In this document: positions 16,412 to 28,319 of the stretch, in pieces
Numbering within the stretch: position 1 is the first letter of the stretch
How the letters are laid out: every line of letters begins with the position of its first letter
Source: Sphingopyxis sp.
GTDB lineage: Bacteria; Pseudomonadota; Alphaproteobacteria; Sphingomonadales; Sphingomonadaceae
Assembly (NCBI RefSeq): GCF_016704835.1
Contig: NZ_JADIZJ010000001.1
Span: 372,001 to 436,000 of the forward strand
Direction: 5' to 3'
DNA length: 64,000 bases
Program-made: the position numbers and the translations under genes
Notes under the pieces: generated by a model
Database searches by the model: none
What the model was told of the DNA's origin: nothing
What the model saw: only the letters and a program-made list of their open reading frames with translations

Positions 16412-16944
16412 GGCGTCGGCGCTTCGGCTTCGGCCTCGCGCGCTTCCGCCCGACGCTCGGCGATCACCTTGCTCAGCGCCTGACTCGACGCATTGAGCGC
16501 GGGATAGGTGCGGCTGTCGGTCATCCACGCCGGACGCTGCGCGTTGCCGTAGCCGATATCATAGAGCAGCGTGACGAGCATGAAGCCGATTGCCGCGATC
16601 AGCAGCCCCTTGACCGCACCAAACCCCGCACCCAGCCCGCGGTCGAATCCGCCAACGAGCGACGCGCGGCTGCGCTGCCCCATCGCGCGCGATCCCCATT
16701 TGGCAAAGGCAAAGACGCCGCCAAACAACAGCACAAACGCCAGCATCGCGGCGGCGCCGCCACTGCCGACCCAGCCCGTCAACAAGTCGGTCACGAGCGG
16801 ATGAAAAAAGCGCACCGCAGCGATCGCCAGGATCCAGGCGAGTAACGTCGTTACTTCCTGCACCAGGCCGCGCGTAAAACCGAGCACCGCGCTGCCGCCG
16901 ACGAGCGTCAGCACGAGGATATCCAGAGCTGTCAGACTTCCCAT
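16408..16944 (-). CDS. cvpA: CvpA family membrane protein
   Basis: 178 residues with four hydrophobic helices in the first 125 (ALDILVLTLVGGSAVLGFTRG, VTTLLAWILAIAAV, AAMLAFVLLFGGVFAF, GLLIAAIGFMLVTLL) and a charged Ala/Glu-rich tail. GFTRGLVQEVTTLLAW is the CvpA signature. In E. coli CvpA is needed for colicin V production and envelope homeostasis; its molecular activity is not settled. It follows radA by 10 bases and overlaps the downstream scaffold gene. Confidence 0.92.
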   Translation of the reverse strand: MGSLTALDILVLTLVGGSAVLGFTRGLVQEVTTLLAWILAIAAVRFFHPLVTDLLTGWVGSGGAAAMLAFVLLFGGVFAFAKWGSRAMGQRSRASLVGGFDRGLGAGFGAVKGLLIAAIGFMLVTLLYDIGYGNAQRPAWMTDSRTYPALNASSQALSKVIAERRAEAREAEAEAPTP

Positions 16945-16954
16945 TCAGGGGTGG

Positions 16955-18316
16955 CTAGTCGCGACCGAGCATCAGGTCAACGAGTTCGCCGAGCCGTTCG
17001 AAACCGGTCACCGATATTCCTCCGACCGGCTTCATTCCCTTTGGCCCCCAACCGCTGGAAAAACCCAGCTTTGCCGCCTCGCGCAGCCTGAGCCCATCAT
17101 GCGAAACCTGCCGCACCTCGCCCGAAAGCGACAATTCGCCAAAGACGATCGCGTCGGCGGGCACCGGCCGTTCGCTGAACGCCGAAATCAGCGCCGCGGC
17201 GACCGCGAGGTCGGCGGCGGGATCAGTGAGCCGGTAGCCGCCCGCGATGTTGAGATAGACCTCGGCGGCGCCCATCGGCAGCCCGCAGCGCGCTTCGAGC
17301 ACCGCGAGCACCATCGCGAGCCGCCCGCTGTCCCAGCCGACCACCGCACGGCGCGGCGTCGCCCCGCTCGCCAGCCGCACGGTCAGCGCCTGGACCTCAA
17401 CGAGCACCGGACGGGTCCCTTCCAATGCCGGAAATACCACCGATCCCGGCACGTCGCGGCTCCGGTCGGTCAGGAACAGGCTCGACGGGTTCGAAACCTC
17501 GCCCAGCCCCTCCTCGCCCATCGCGAACACTCCGATCTCGTCGGTGCCGCCAAAGCGGTTCTTTACGGCGCGCAGGATGCGATACTGGTGGCTGCGCTCA
17601 CCCTCGAACGCCAGCACGGTGTCGACCATATGCTCAAGCACGCGCGGCCCTGCGATGGTCCCGTCCTTGGTGACATGCCCGACCAGCACGATCGCAGCGT
17701 CGCTATCCTTGGCGTAACGGATCAGTTCCTGCGCCGACGCGCGGACCTGACTGACCGTGCCGGGGGCGCTGTCGATCAGGTCGCTGTGCATCGTCTGAAT
17801 CGAATCGATCACAACGAAATCGGCGGTCTGCCGGTCGAGCGTCGCCAAAATGTCGCGCACCGACGTCGCGCTCGCCAGCGCGACGGGCGCATTGCCGAGA
17901 CCGAGCCGCTGCGCCCGCAGCCGCACCTGCGCCGCCGCCTCCTCGCCGCTGATATAGACCACCGACTTGCCCGCCTTTGCGAGCCGCCCGGCCGCCTGCA
18001 GCAGCAAGGTCGACTTGCCTATTCCCGGATCGCCGCCGATCAACGTCGCCGACCCCGCCACAAAACCGCCGCCCAGCGCGCGGTCGAATTCGGCGATCCC
18101 GCACAGCATGCGCTCGGGCATCTTGCTGTCGGCGTCGAGCGTTTCGAGCGCAATTGTGCGCCCGCCCTTGCTCAGGTCGTGCTTGGCCGAGAATGCCGTT
18201 TCCCCGGTCTCTTCGACCAAAGTGTTCCACTCGCCGCAATCGGCGCACTGCCCCTGCCAGCGATAGGTGGCGGAGCCGCAATTCTGACAGACATATTGGC
18301 GTTTCGCTTTGGCCAT
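16955..18316 (-). CDS. radA: DNA repair protein RadA/Sms
   Basis: 453 residues in the usual RadA order: N-terminal zinc ribbon CQNCGS...CADCGEW, RecA-like ATPase with Walker A GGDPGIGKST, the RadA-specific KNRFGTTDE-like motif (here KNRFGGTDEIG), and a C-terminal Lon-like domain (NIAGGYRLTDPAADLAVAAAL). RadA is a branch-migration helicase in homologous recombination. It heads the minus-strand group radA-cvpA-scaffold-antiporter and is divergent from the transaldolase, with a palindromic repeat between them. Confidence 0.96.
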   Translation of the reverse strand: MAKAKRQYVCQNCGSATYRWQGQCADCGEWNTLVEETGETAFSAKHDLSKGGRTIALETLDADSKMPERMLCGIAEFDRALGGGFVAGSATLIGGDPGIGKSTLLLQAAGRLAKAGKSVVYISGEEAAAQVRLRAQRLGLGNAPVALASATSVRDILATLDRQTADFVVIDSIQTMHSDLIDSAPGTVSQVRASAQELIRYAKDSDAAIVLVGHVTKDGTIAGPRVLEHMVDTVLAFEGERSHQYRILRAVKNRFGGTDEIGVFAMGEEGLGEVSNPSSLFLTDRSRDVPGSVVFPALEGTRPVLVEVQALTVRLASGATPRRAVVGWDSGRLAMVLAVLEARCGLPMGAAEVYLNIAGGYRLTDPAADLAVAAALISAFSERPVPADAIVFGELSLSGEVRQVSHDGLRLREAAKLGFSSGWGPKGMKPVGGISVTGFERLGELVDLMLGRD

Positions 18317-18365
18317 GCGTCGCGCATAATCGGAACAAAGATGGAACGCCAGCCCTTTCCGCCGT

Positions 18366-18463
18366 CGTCATTGCGGGGAGCGGAAGGCGGTGCTGCAATC
18401 CCCAGCCATCGACCTTGCGCAAGGCCGATGGCTGGAGATTGCTTCGCTCCGCTCGCAATGACG
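18366..18463. repeat. Dispersed palindromic repeat, family A copy 1
   Basis: A 98-base imperfect inverted repeat bounded by CGTCATTGCG and CGCAATGACG, with a second nested palindrome around AGCCATCG...CGATGGCT. It lies between radA and the transaldolase. The same end sequences occur at 47182-47266, 52226-52308 and, shortened, 56669-56700. Transcribed on either strand it would fold into a long hairpin. Confidence 0.85.
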
Positions 18464-18514
18464 TCCAAAGGGCTTTAGGAGATCGGCAGCCGAATCATCA
18501 GAAAGCCCCGCGCC

Positions 18515-19165
18515 ATGAAATTCTTCGCCGACACCGCCGAAATCGCCGACATTCAGGAACTCGCCGCGACCGGCCTGCTCGACGGCGTGACCACCAACCC
18601 GTCGCTGATCGCCAGATCGGGTCGCGATTTCAAGGAAGTGACGAAGGAAATCTGCGCGCTCACCACTGGTCCCGTGTCGGCCGAAGTCGTTGCGCTCGAC
18701 CATGAAACGATGATGAAGGAGGCCGAAATCCTCCGCCGCATCGCGGATAACGTCTGCATCAAGGTTCCATTGACGATCGACGGCCTGAAAACCTGCAAAG
18801 CGCTGACCAGCGACGGCACGATGGTCAATGTCACGCTCTGTTTCTCGGCCGCGCAAGCGCTGCTCGCCGCCAAGGCCGGCGCGACCTTCGTTTCGCCCTT
18901 CGTCGGCCGCCACGACGACAATGGCTTCGACGGGATGCAGCTGATCTCCGACATCCGGCTGATTTACGATAACTATGGCTACGCGACCCAGATCCTTGTC
19001 GCCAGCGTCCGCCACGGAATCCATGTACTCGAAGCCGCCAAGATCGGCGCCGATGTGATGACCGCGCCGCCGTCGGTGATCAAAGGGCTGTTTAAACATA
19101 TTCTGACCGAAAAGGGGATCGAGGGTTTCCTGGCCGACTGGGCGAAGACCGGGCAGTCGATCTGA
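18515..19165 (+). CDS. tal: Transaldolase (short, type 3B)
   Basis: 216 residues of the compact transaldolase/fructose-6-phosphate aldolase family. Schiff-base Lys83 lies in CIKVPLT, and the DGVTTNPSLIA start and SPFVGR motif are present. Two residues that separate the activities favour transaldolase: Glu57 (SAEVV) where E. coli FSA has Gln59, and Phe129 (SPFVGR) where FSA has Tyr131. The enzyme transfers dihydroxyacetone units in the non-oxidative pentose phosphate pathway. It stands alone, divergent from radA. Confidence 0.93.
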   Translation: MKFFADTAEIADIQELAATGLLDGVTTNPSLIARSGRDFKEVTKEICALTTGPVSAEVVALDHETMMKEAEILRRIADNVCIKVPLTIDGLKTCKALTSDGTMVNVTLCFSAAQALLAAKAGATFVSPFVGRHDDNGFDGMQLISDIRLIYDNYGYATQILVASVRHGIHVLEAAKIGADVMTAPPSVIKGLFKHILTEKGIEGFLADWAKTGQSI

Positions 19166-19307
19166 AGCAAAATCCTCCGTGTCGCACAGCCATGGGGAGG
19201 TGGCAGCGGGTAGCCGCTGACGGCAGGGCTATGACGCAGCGTTGCCGCCCCTCCACCATCTTGCGGACGGTCCCCCTCTCCTTGGCTTCGCTACAGAGAG
19301 GATTACA

Positions 19308-19325
19308 GTTGACGTAAACGTCAAC
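19308..19325. promoter_or_regulatory. Palindromic operator candidate (TTGAC-N6-GTCAA) before the enoyl-CoA hydratase
   Basis: A perfect 8-bp inverted repeat GTTGACGT/ACGTCAAC around AA, centred 46 bases upstream of the hydratase ATG. It resembles operators of the MerR-family regulator LiuR that controls branched-chain amino acid and acyl-CoA catabolism in proteobacteria. The same TTGAC-N6-GTCAA pattern stands before the SDR gene at 37240. No regulator gene is adjacent; the assignment is inference. Confidence 0.55.
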
Positions 19326-19361
19326 CAACCGCGATACTCCCGCCAAAGGGAGAGATTCGCG

Positions 19362-20156
19362 ATGACCGACACCACTATCCTCACCGAACGTCGCGGCCAC
19401 ATCCTGATCGTCACGATCAACCGGCCCGAGGCGCGCAATGCGGTCAACGCCGCGGTCCACATCGGCATCGGCACCGCGCTCGAAACCGCCGAGAACGACC
19501 CCGAAATCCGCGCCGTCGTGATCACCGCCGCGGGCGACAAGAGCTTTTGTGCGGGCGCCGACCTCGTCGCGCTGTCGCGCGGCGAAAGCCTCTATCCCGA
19601 TGATCCGGCCCAGCAGGCGTGGGGTTTCGCTGGCATGGTGTCGCACCCGATCTCGAAACCGATCATCGCCGCGGTCAACGGCTTCGCCTTGGGCGGCGGC
19701 TGCGAGATTGCTCTCATGAGCGACATCATCGTCGCCGCCGACCATGCTCAGTTCGGCCTGCCAGAAGTGAAGGTCGGGCTGTTCGCCGCGGCGGGAGGTG
19801 CCTTCCGCCTCGCGCAGCAAATTCCGCGGAAGCTCGCGATGGAATATATGCTGACCGGCGACCCGATCCCCGCCGCGCGCGCCGCCGAATTCGGGCTGGT
19901 CAATCATGTCGTACCGCTCGCCGACCTGCTTCCCACCGCAATCGCGCTCGCCGAAAAGATTGCCGGCAACGCGCCGCTATCGGTGCAGGCATCGAAGCGC
20001 GTCGCGCTCGGCATCCACGACGGCCGCATCGCCGCCGACGCGCCCTATTGGGAATCCAACACGCTCGAGCGCACCGCGCTGATGCGCAGCGAGGACGCCC
20101 GCGAAGGCCCGCGGGCCTTTGCCGAAAAGCGTAAGCCCGAGTGGAAGGCGCGCTGA
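19362..20156 (+). CDS. Enoyl-CoA hydratase/isomerase family (crotonase) protein
   Basis: 264 residues from the ATG at 19362 (AAGGGAGAG site before it); a longer frame from 19242 would read through the operator and is unlikely. Crotonase features: IVTINRPEARNAVN, the first oxyanion strand FCAGADL, GFALGGGCEIALMSDIIVAA, and LPEVKVGLFAAAGGAFRL. The catalytic Glu position of the second motif (E in LPEVKVG) is present. It should hydrate or isomerise an enoyl-CoA. Its stop is one base before the start of the thiolase-like gene, so the two form an operon behind a palindromic operator. Confidence 0.92.
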   Translation: MTDTTILTERRGHILIVTINRPEARNAVNAAVHIGIGTALETAENDPEIRAVVITAAGDKSFCAGADLVALSRGESLYPDDPAQQAWGFAGMVSHPISKPIIAAVNGFALGGGCEIALMSDIIVAADHAQFGLPEVKVGLFAAAGGAFRLAQQIPRKLAMEYMLTGDPIPAARAAEFGLVNHVVPLADLLPTAIALAEKIAGNAPLSVQASKRVALGIHDGRIAADAPYWESNTLERTALMRSEDAREGPRAFAEKRKPEWKAR

Positions 20157-20157
20157 C

Positions 20158-21660
20158 ATGACGATGACCGACCCCGAGCGCATCCCCGTCATCATCGGCG
20201 TCGGGCAGGTGAACGACCGGCCCGAGGATCCCGACGATGGTCTCGATTCGCTCGGGCTGATGATCGCGGCGCTGAAAGTTGCCGCCGATGACGCTGGCGT
20301 ATCACTGGCCGACCTCGACAGCCTCGCGATCGTCGATCAGATCAGCTTTCACCATCTCGGCAAGCTATGCGAGCCCCTTGCCGCCGCGATCGGTGCGACT
20401 CCGGCGATCAACTACCAGTCCGCCGCACCGCACGGCGACACCCCGGTGCGCCTGCTCAACGAAGCCGCGAACCGCATTGCCGCAGGCGAGGTCAAACTCG
20501 CGGCGATCGTAGGCGGCGAGGCGCTGCGCACTGCCGCCGGCCGCGCCGCCAAGGCCGCCAGCGGCGAAGACAAGAGCTATAACGCAATCCGTCAGGTCGC
20601 GACGCGGCGCGAACCCAATTATGCGCAAAAGCATGGCCTCGCGGCGCCGGTCGACGTCTATCCGCTTTACGAAAATGCGACACGCGCCGCCTGGGGCCAG
20701 AGCCTCGAAGACGCGCAGTTCGAGAGCGCCGAAATCTGGTCGCGTTTTTCCGAGGTTGCCGCCGCGAACGAAGACGCGTGGATTCGCAAGCCCGCCTCGC
20801 CCGCCGACATCCTGCGCATCGACGAACGCAACCGTCCGATCGCCTTCCCCTATTCGAAACTGATGGTCGCCAATTCGTCCGTGAACCAGGGCGCCGGCTT
20901 CATCGTCGCCAGTCTTGCCGAGGCATGGCGCCGCGGCATCCCCGAAGATCGCCTGATCCATGTCGGCATGGGCGCCGCGGCGAAGGAGCCCGCGAGCATC
21001 CTCCATCGCGACCGGTATGACGGCAGCGTCAGCATGGAGACATCGATCACACGCACGCTCGAACTCAACGGCTTGACCGCTGGCGATTTCGATTTCGTCG
21101 AACTCTATAGCTGCTTTCCCTGCGTTCCGAAAATGGCGCGGCGCATCCTCGGCTGGCCGTGGGACCGCCCCGCGACGGTGTTCGGCGGATTGACCTTTGG
21201 CGGCGGCCCGATCGCCAACTATATGAGCCACGCCATCGTTTCGATGGTTGATCACCTGCGCGTTGAGGGCCGCTATGGCTTTCTGTTCGCGAACGGCGGA
21301 TTCGCGACCGACAACCACTGTATTGTGCTGGGTAGCAAGCCGGTCGCCGCGGCGAGCTTCCCGCAGGATTTCGACTATCAAGCCGAAGCCGAAGCGAAGC
21401 GTGGCGCAGTGCCCGCGCTGGTCGAGGATTACACCGGAGCGGCGACGATCGAGACCTATACGATCTTCTACGGCCGCGACGGTGCCCCCCGCGCAGGGGT
21501 GGTGGTTGCCCGCACCCCCCCTGGTGCGCGGACGCTCGCGCATGTCGATGTCGCCGATGCCGCCATGCTCGCCTTCCTTACTGACGGCACCAGCGAACCC
21601 GTCGGCACGGCGGGGCAGATTGTCGCGCTCGATACCGGCTATGGATGGCGCGCCGCCTGA
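20158..21660 (+). CDS. Thiolase-like protein type 1 (TLP1) lacking the nucleophilic cysteine
   Basis: 500 residues: a thiolase fold (about 1-400) with an extra C-terminal beta domain (VPALVEDYTGAATIETYTIFYGRDGAPRAGVVVARTP...), the arrangement of the TLP1 group. Where true thiolases have the CxSG nucleophile, this protein reads QSAAPHGDTPVRLLNEAANRI, with no cysteine. The later NGGFATDNHCIVLGSKP region is also atypical. Classical thiolysis is therefore unlikely; TLP1 proteins bind CoA but their reaction is not established. It starts one base after the enoyl-CoA hydratase stop and probably acts on the same acyl-CoA. Confidence 0.85.
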   Translation: MTMTDPERIPVIIGVGQVNDRPEDPDDGLDSLGLMIAALKVAADDAGVSLADLDSLAIVDQISFHHLGKLCEPLAAAIGATPAINYQSAAPHGDTPVRLLNEAANRIAAGEVKLAAIVGGEALRTAAGRAAKAASGEDKSYNAIRQVATRREPNYAQKHGLAAPVDVYPLYENATRAAWGQSLEDAQFESAEIWSRFSEVAAANEDAWIRKPASPADILRIDERNRPIAFPYSKLMVANSSVNQGAGFIVASLAEAWRRGIPEDRLIHVGMGAAAKEPASILHRDRYDGSVSMETSITRTLELNGLTAGDFDFVELYSCFPCVPKMARRILGWPWDRPATVFGGLTFGGGPIANYMSHAIVSMVDHLRVEGRYGFLFANGGFATDNHCIVLGSKPVAAASFPQDFDYQAEAEAKRGAVPALVEDYTGAATIETYTIFYGRDGAPRAGVVVARTPPGARTLAHVDVADAAMLAFLTDGTSEPVGTAGQIVALDTGYGWRAA

Positions 21661-21728
21661 CCCGCGCAATGCGCTAACTCTCGCTAGGCATTCATGATAT
21701 TCCTTTTCCAAAAGGGAGGGGCGAATCA

Positions 21729-23852
21729 ATGCGGGGATATTGGCTGGCGGGGATGATGGTATCGCTCGCGGGTTGCGCGGCAACATCGGGCGAGGTCACA
21801 AACATGGCCGCGCAGGTTCCGGCATTCGAAGACCGATCGTTCGACGCCATCACCGAAAAGGAACTCGTCCGCTTTTCGGGCGAAGGCGAGTTTCGCCGCT
21901 ATCTCAAGACGCTGGATCGGCTCAAGGACCGCCGCGACCATGCTGACGCGGGAGCGGAAACCGAGATCGTCATCGCGGCATTCACGCAGGAAGATGTGCC
22001 CGTCTGCGAAGATCCCGAACTCTGCCCGACCGAGGACAGCGCCGCGGACGTCGTGGTGACCGGATCGAAAGTTTCGGCGCCGACCTCGATCACCAATGTC
22101 CAGACCGCCGGGGTCGACGAAGGCGATATCGTCAAGCAGATCGGCGACTATCTGCTCGTGCTGCAGGATGGCCGCATCTTTGCGATCAACGTGAAAACGA
22201 TGCAACTCACCGACCGCACCGACGTCTATCGGCGCCTGCCCGCGGACCGCGTCAAGACATATCAATGGGAGGACGATTTCGAGGGTGCTGACTGGCATGA
22301 CGAGATGCTGGTTCAGGGCGACCATGTCATCATCACCGCCTATAGCTATGAAGACGACGCGAGCGAAATGTCGATCTTCAAGCTCGACCAGGAAAGCGGC
22401 AAGGTTAAGAGCGAAGGCGTCTTCCTGATCACGTCCGACGATTACTACGATATCGACAATTATGCGACGCGCATCGTCGGCGATCGGCTGATCGTCTACA
22501 CGCCCTATTCGCTCGAACAATTTGAGAAGCTTGAGGATCGTCCCGTGCTACGGCGCTGGGTGCCCGAGGCGGAGCGCAAGAAGCGGCAGGCCGAAGGCAC
22601 CCCGCTGCTCGACGTGCGCACAATCTACAAGCCGGTGCTGCGTACGACCGACCCGACCATCCATGCGATTTCGGTGTGTCCACTCGGCGATTTCGACCGT
22701 AAGCGCAGCCTCGACTGTCGCACGACCGGCTTCGTCGGACCCGCAGCTGCCGAAATGTTCGTGTCACCCGAAACGATCTATTTGTGGAACGCGTCGGGTG
22801 GCTACGACGACTTGGGGGACGCGGACGAATGCGTGAAGGATTGGAATTATGACCGGCCCTATCCCGACCTGCCGCGTGCTGAACGGCGCGACGTTGTACC
22901 GGGCGCGCTCTATCGCCTGCCGATCGACGAGCGCGACGCCAGCGTCGCGGGCGTCTCGGGCGTGCCTTATGACCATCTGTCGATGGATGAACGCGATGGA
23001 GAGTTTCGTGCTCTGGTCGACTGGCGCACCTTCCGCTGCGAAGGCGCTTATCGCGCCCCGGCCGAAAACAGCTTTCTGAAAATCCGGACCAGCAGCTTCG
23101 GCACGCTTTTCGAACCCGTTCCCGACGGCGCTTTCACGCCGCTGCCCTCGACCGGCAAACGGGTTATCGAAAATCGCTTCGCCGACGACTGGCTGGTTTT
23201 CGGCGGGCGCGACCGGTGGGGCGGCTATCCGCCCGATGCGAAGGACGGCCCGCAGGCGTCGAAAGTGGTCGCCGTTCCCGTCCAACGCCCCCGCAATGCG
23301 GTGGTGATCGACATCCCGCACAATATCGTCCGCACCGAACGCGTCGGAAGCGACATCATCGTCAACGGCTATCGCGACGAAAAGGGGTTGAATCTGACGC
23401 TGATCGGTCTGGCCAAAAGCCCGCATATCCTGTCGTCGACCTTCCTTCCCCGCCGCTACGAAAGCGAAGGGCGCAGCCATGCGTTCAACAGCGTCGTCGA
23501 TGCCGGCGGCAACGGCCTCATCGGCGTGCCGACGGTCGAGATCAAAGATGACACCGGTCGCTGGTGGTGGCGGTCGCTCAGCAGCGATTTGAGCTTTCTG
23601 ACCAAATCGCCCGCAGGACAGCTCGCCGACGCCGGAGCGCTAATCGCGGTGCCCGCCGACGATGTCGAAACGCACCCCGATTACGACTGCGAAGTCTCCT
23701 GCATCGATTGGTACGGCAATTCGCGCCCGGTGTTCCTCGCGGGCCGCATCTTCGGCCTGATGGGCACCAGTCTGGTCGAAGCGCGTATCGACGCCGGCCA
23801 GATCAAGGAAATCGCGCGGATCGACCTGACTGCACCGCTGCAGCAGCGCTAA
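21729..23852 (+). CDS. Beta-propeller domain lipoprotein
   Basis: 707 residues with a lipoprotein signal (VSLAGC, lipid-modified Cys16). The mature part contains SITNVQTAGVDEGDIVKQIGDYLLVLQDGRIFAINV, the hallmark start of the beta-propeller family PF09826, followed by repeated strand pairs such as HDEMLVQGDHVIITAYSY and NYATRIVGDRLIVYTPY. Several Cys pairs (CEDPELC, CEVSC) suggest disulfides in the periplasm. Family members are secreted and uncharacterised. It follows the thiolase-like gene by 68 bases, and its end is 9 bases from the convergent aldehyde dehydrogenase. Confidence 0.86.
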   Translation: MRGYWLAGMMVSLAGCAATSGEVTNMAAQVPAFEDRSFDAITEKELVRFSGEGEFRRYLKTLDRLKDRRDHADAGAETEIVIAAFTQEDVPVCEDPELCPTEDSAADVVVTGSKVSAPTSITNVQTAGVDEGDIVKQIGDYLLVLQDGRIFAINVKTMQLTDRTDVYRRLPADRVKTYQWEDDFEGADWHDEMLVQGDHVIITAYSYEDDASEMSIFKLDQESGKVKSEGVFLITSDDYYDIDNYATRIVGDRLIVYTPYSLEQFEKLEDRPVLRRWVPEAERKKRQAEGTPLLDVRTIYKPVLRTTDPTIHAISVCPLGDFDRKRSLDCRTTGFVGPAAAEMFVSPETIYLWNASGGYDDLGDADECVKDWNYDRPYPDLPRAERRDVVPGALYRLPIDERDASVAGVSGVPYDHLSMDERDGEFRALVDWRTFRCEGAYRAPAENSFLKIRTSSFGTLFEPVPDGAFTPLPSTGKRVIENRFADDWLVFGGRDRWGGYPPDAKDGPQASKVVAVPVQRPRNAVVIDIPHNIVRTERVGSDIIVNGYRDEKGLNLTLIGLAKSPHILSSTFLPRRYESEGRSHAFNSVVDAGGNGLIGVPTVEIKDDTGRWWWRSLSSDLSFLTKSPAGQLADAGALIAVPADDVETHPDYDCEVSCIDWYGNSRPVFLAGRIFGLMGTSLVEARIDAGQIKEIARIDLTAPLQQR

Positions 23853-23861
23853 TCGCGCAGC

Positions 23862-25364
<1,503 letters not shown>

Positions 25365-25461
25365 CGTCTGTCCCTTCATTAATGTCTTCGCGCCTTGCAA
25401 CTTGTGGCTCGCGGGTTATCGCAGCGGGCGAACAATGCAAACCCGAATGGGAGAGTCGCCT

Positions 25462-27426
<1,965 letters not shown>

Positions 27427-27438
27427 AATTTCAAAACC

Positions 27439-27518
27439 CGTTCGCATCGAGCGAAGTCGAGATGTCCATCGGAGCAGCGCAAGGTCGAGCGGTATCTTGA
27501 CGTCGCTCGACCCGAACG
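27439..27518. repeat. Dispersed palindromic repeat, family B copy 1
   Basis: An 80-base imperfect inverted repeat bounded by CGTTCG and CGAACG; each arm carries a TCGAGCGA-GTC core. It fills the gap between the convergent acs and Anbu genes. A second copy with the same core is at 38063-38144. Confidence 0.75.
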
Positions 27519-27540
27519 AAATTAGAGCGCCGCTCTGCTC

Positions 27541-28272
27541 TTAAAAATGAAAGTCCGGTAATTCAGCCAGCGCAATCCCCAGCGCTTCCGCCCAGCCGTT
27601 GGCAACGCTGTCGAAATACGCATCGCCACGCTCGAAGCGCCGTTCACGCACTGTCGTAAAATCGTCACGCTCGTGGATCTTGAGATCGATCGGCAGGTCG
27701 ACCCCGGCGTTGGCGCGGATCGTCGAATCGAACGACACGCAGAGAAGCTTGACGGCATCTTCAAAAGACATCGCGGGATCGTAGGATCGCACGATGATCG
27801 GGCGCCCATATTTAGTCTCGCCAATCTGGAAAAACGGATTGTCCTCACCCGCCTCGATGAAATTGCCCTCGGGATAGACCAGAAACAGCCGGGGCTCGGC
27901 GCCCGCAATCTGCCCGCCGACGATCAGCGAAGCGCGAAAGGGCGATGCCGCCGCCGGCCCTTCGGCATTGTGGCGCATGACGATCTGGCGCAGCGTTTCG
28001 CCGACGATCGTCGCGATCTGGAACATCGATGGCGCCGCCAGGATCGACGGGTGGCGATCTTCGGGCGCTTTGGTGCGTTCGTCGAGCAGGCTGACCACCG
28101 CTTGCGTCGTTGCCAGATTTCCTGCCGACATCAGCGAGATCACGCGCTCGCCCGGCACGTGCCAGCTGCGCATCTTGCGGACCTGCGCGATGTCGTCGAC
28201 ACCCGCGTTGGTGCGGGTGTCCGACATGAACACCAGCCCTTTGTTCAAACGCATGCCAACGCAATAAGTCAT
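27541..28272 (-). CDS. Anbu proteasome-type protease (ancestral beta subunit)
   Basis: 243 residues of the Ntn-hydrolase proteasome superfamily. The protein starts MTYCVGM; removal of Met exposes the catalytic Thr1. Counting from it, Asp17 (VFMSDTRTN) and Lys32 fit the proteasome active site. SLMSAGNLATTQAVVSLL and ASLIVGGQIAGAEPRLFLVYPEGNFIEA are Anbu-type strands. Anbu forms open rings rather than closed proteasome barrels; substrate and ATPase partner are unsettled. It is the last gene of a four-gene cluster (ATP-grasp, alpha-E, transglutaminase, Anbu) that travels with Anbu across bacteria. Confidence 0.93.
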   Translation of the reverse strand: MTYCVGMRLNKGLVFMSDTRTNAGVDDIAQVRKMRSWHVPGERVISLMSAGNLATTQAVVSLLDERTKAPEDRHPSILAAPSMFQIATIVGETLRQIVMRHNAEGPAAASPFRASLIVGGQIAGAEPRLFLVYPEGNFIEAGEDNPFFQIGETKYGRPIIVRSYDPAMSFEDAVKLLCVSFDSTIRANAGVDLPIDLKIHERDDFTTVRERRFERGDAYFDSVANGWAEALGIALAELPDFHF

Positions 28273-28319
28273 CGAATCCCGTATCCCCGCCCCGGATAGT
28301 TCATGTCGCCCCAGTCCGC

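Noticed and set aside
18366..18463. Considered as a CRISPR unit or attachment site
   Set aside because: Only one palindrome, no regularly spaced direct repeats, no cas genes, and the same element recurs singly elsewhere.
20365..21786. Minus-strand frame of 473 codons over the thiolase-like gene
   Set aside because: Runs across two genes and an intergenic gap with low-complexity composition; shadow of the TLP1 gene.
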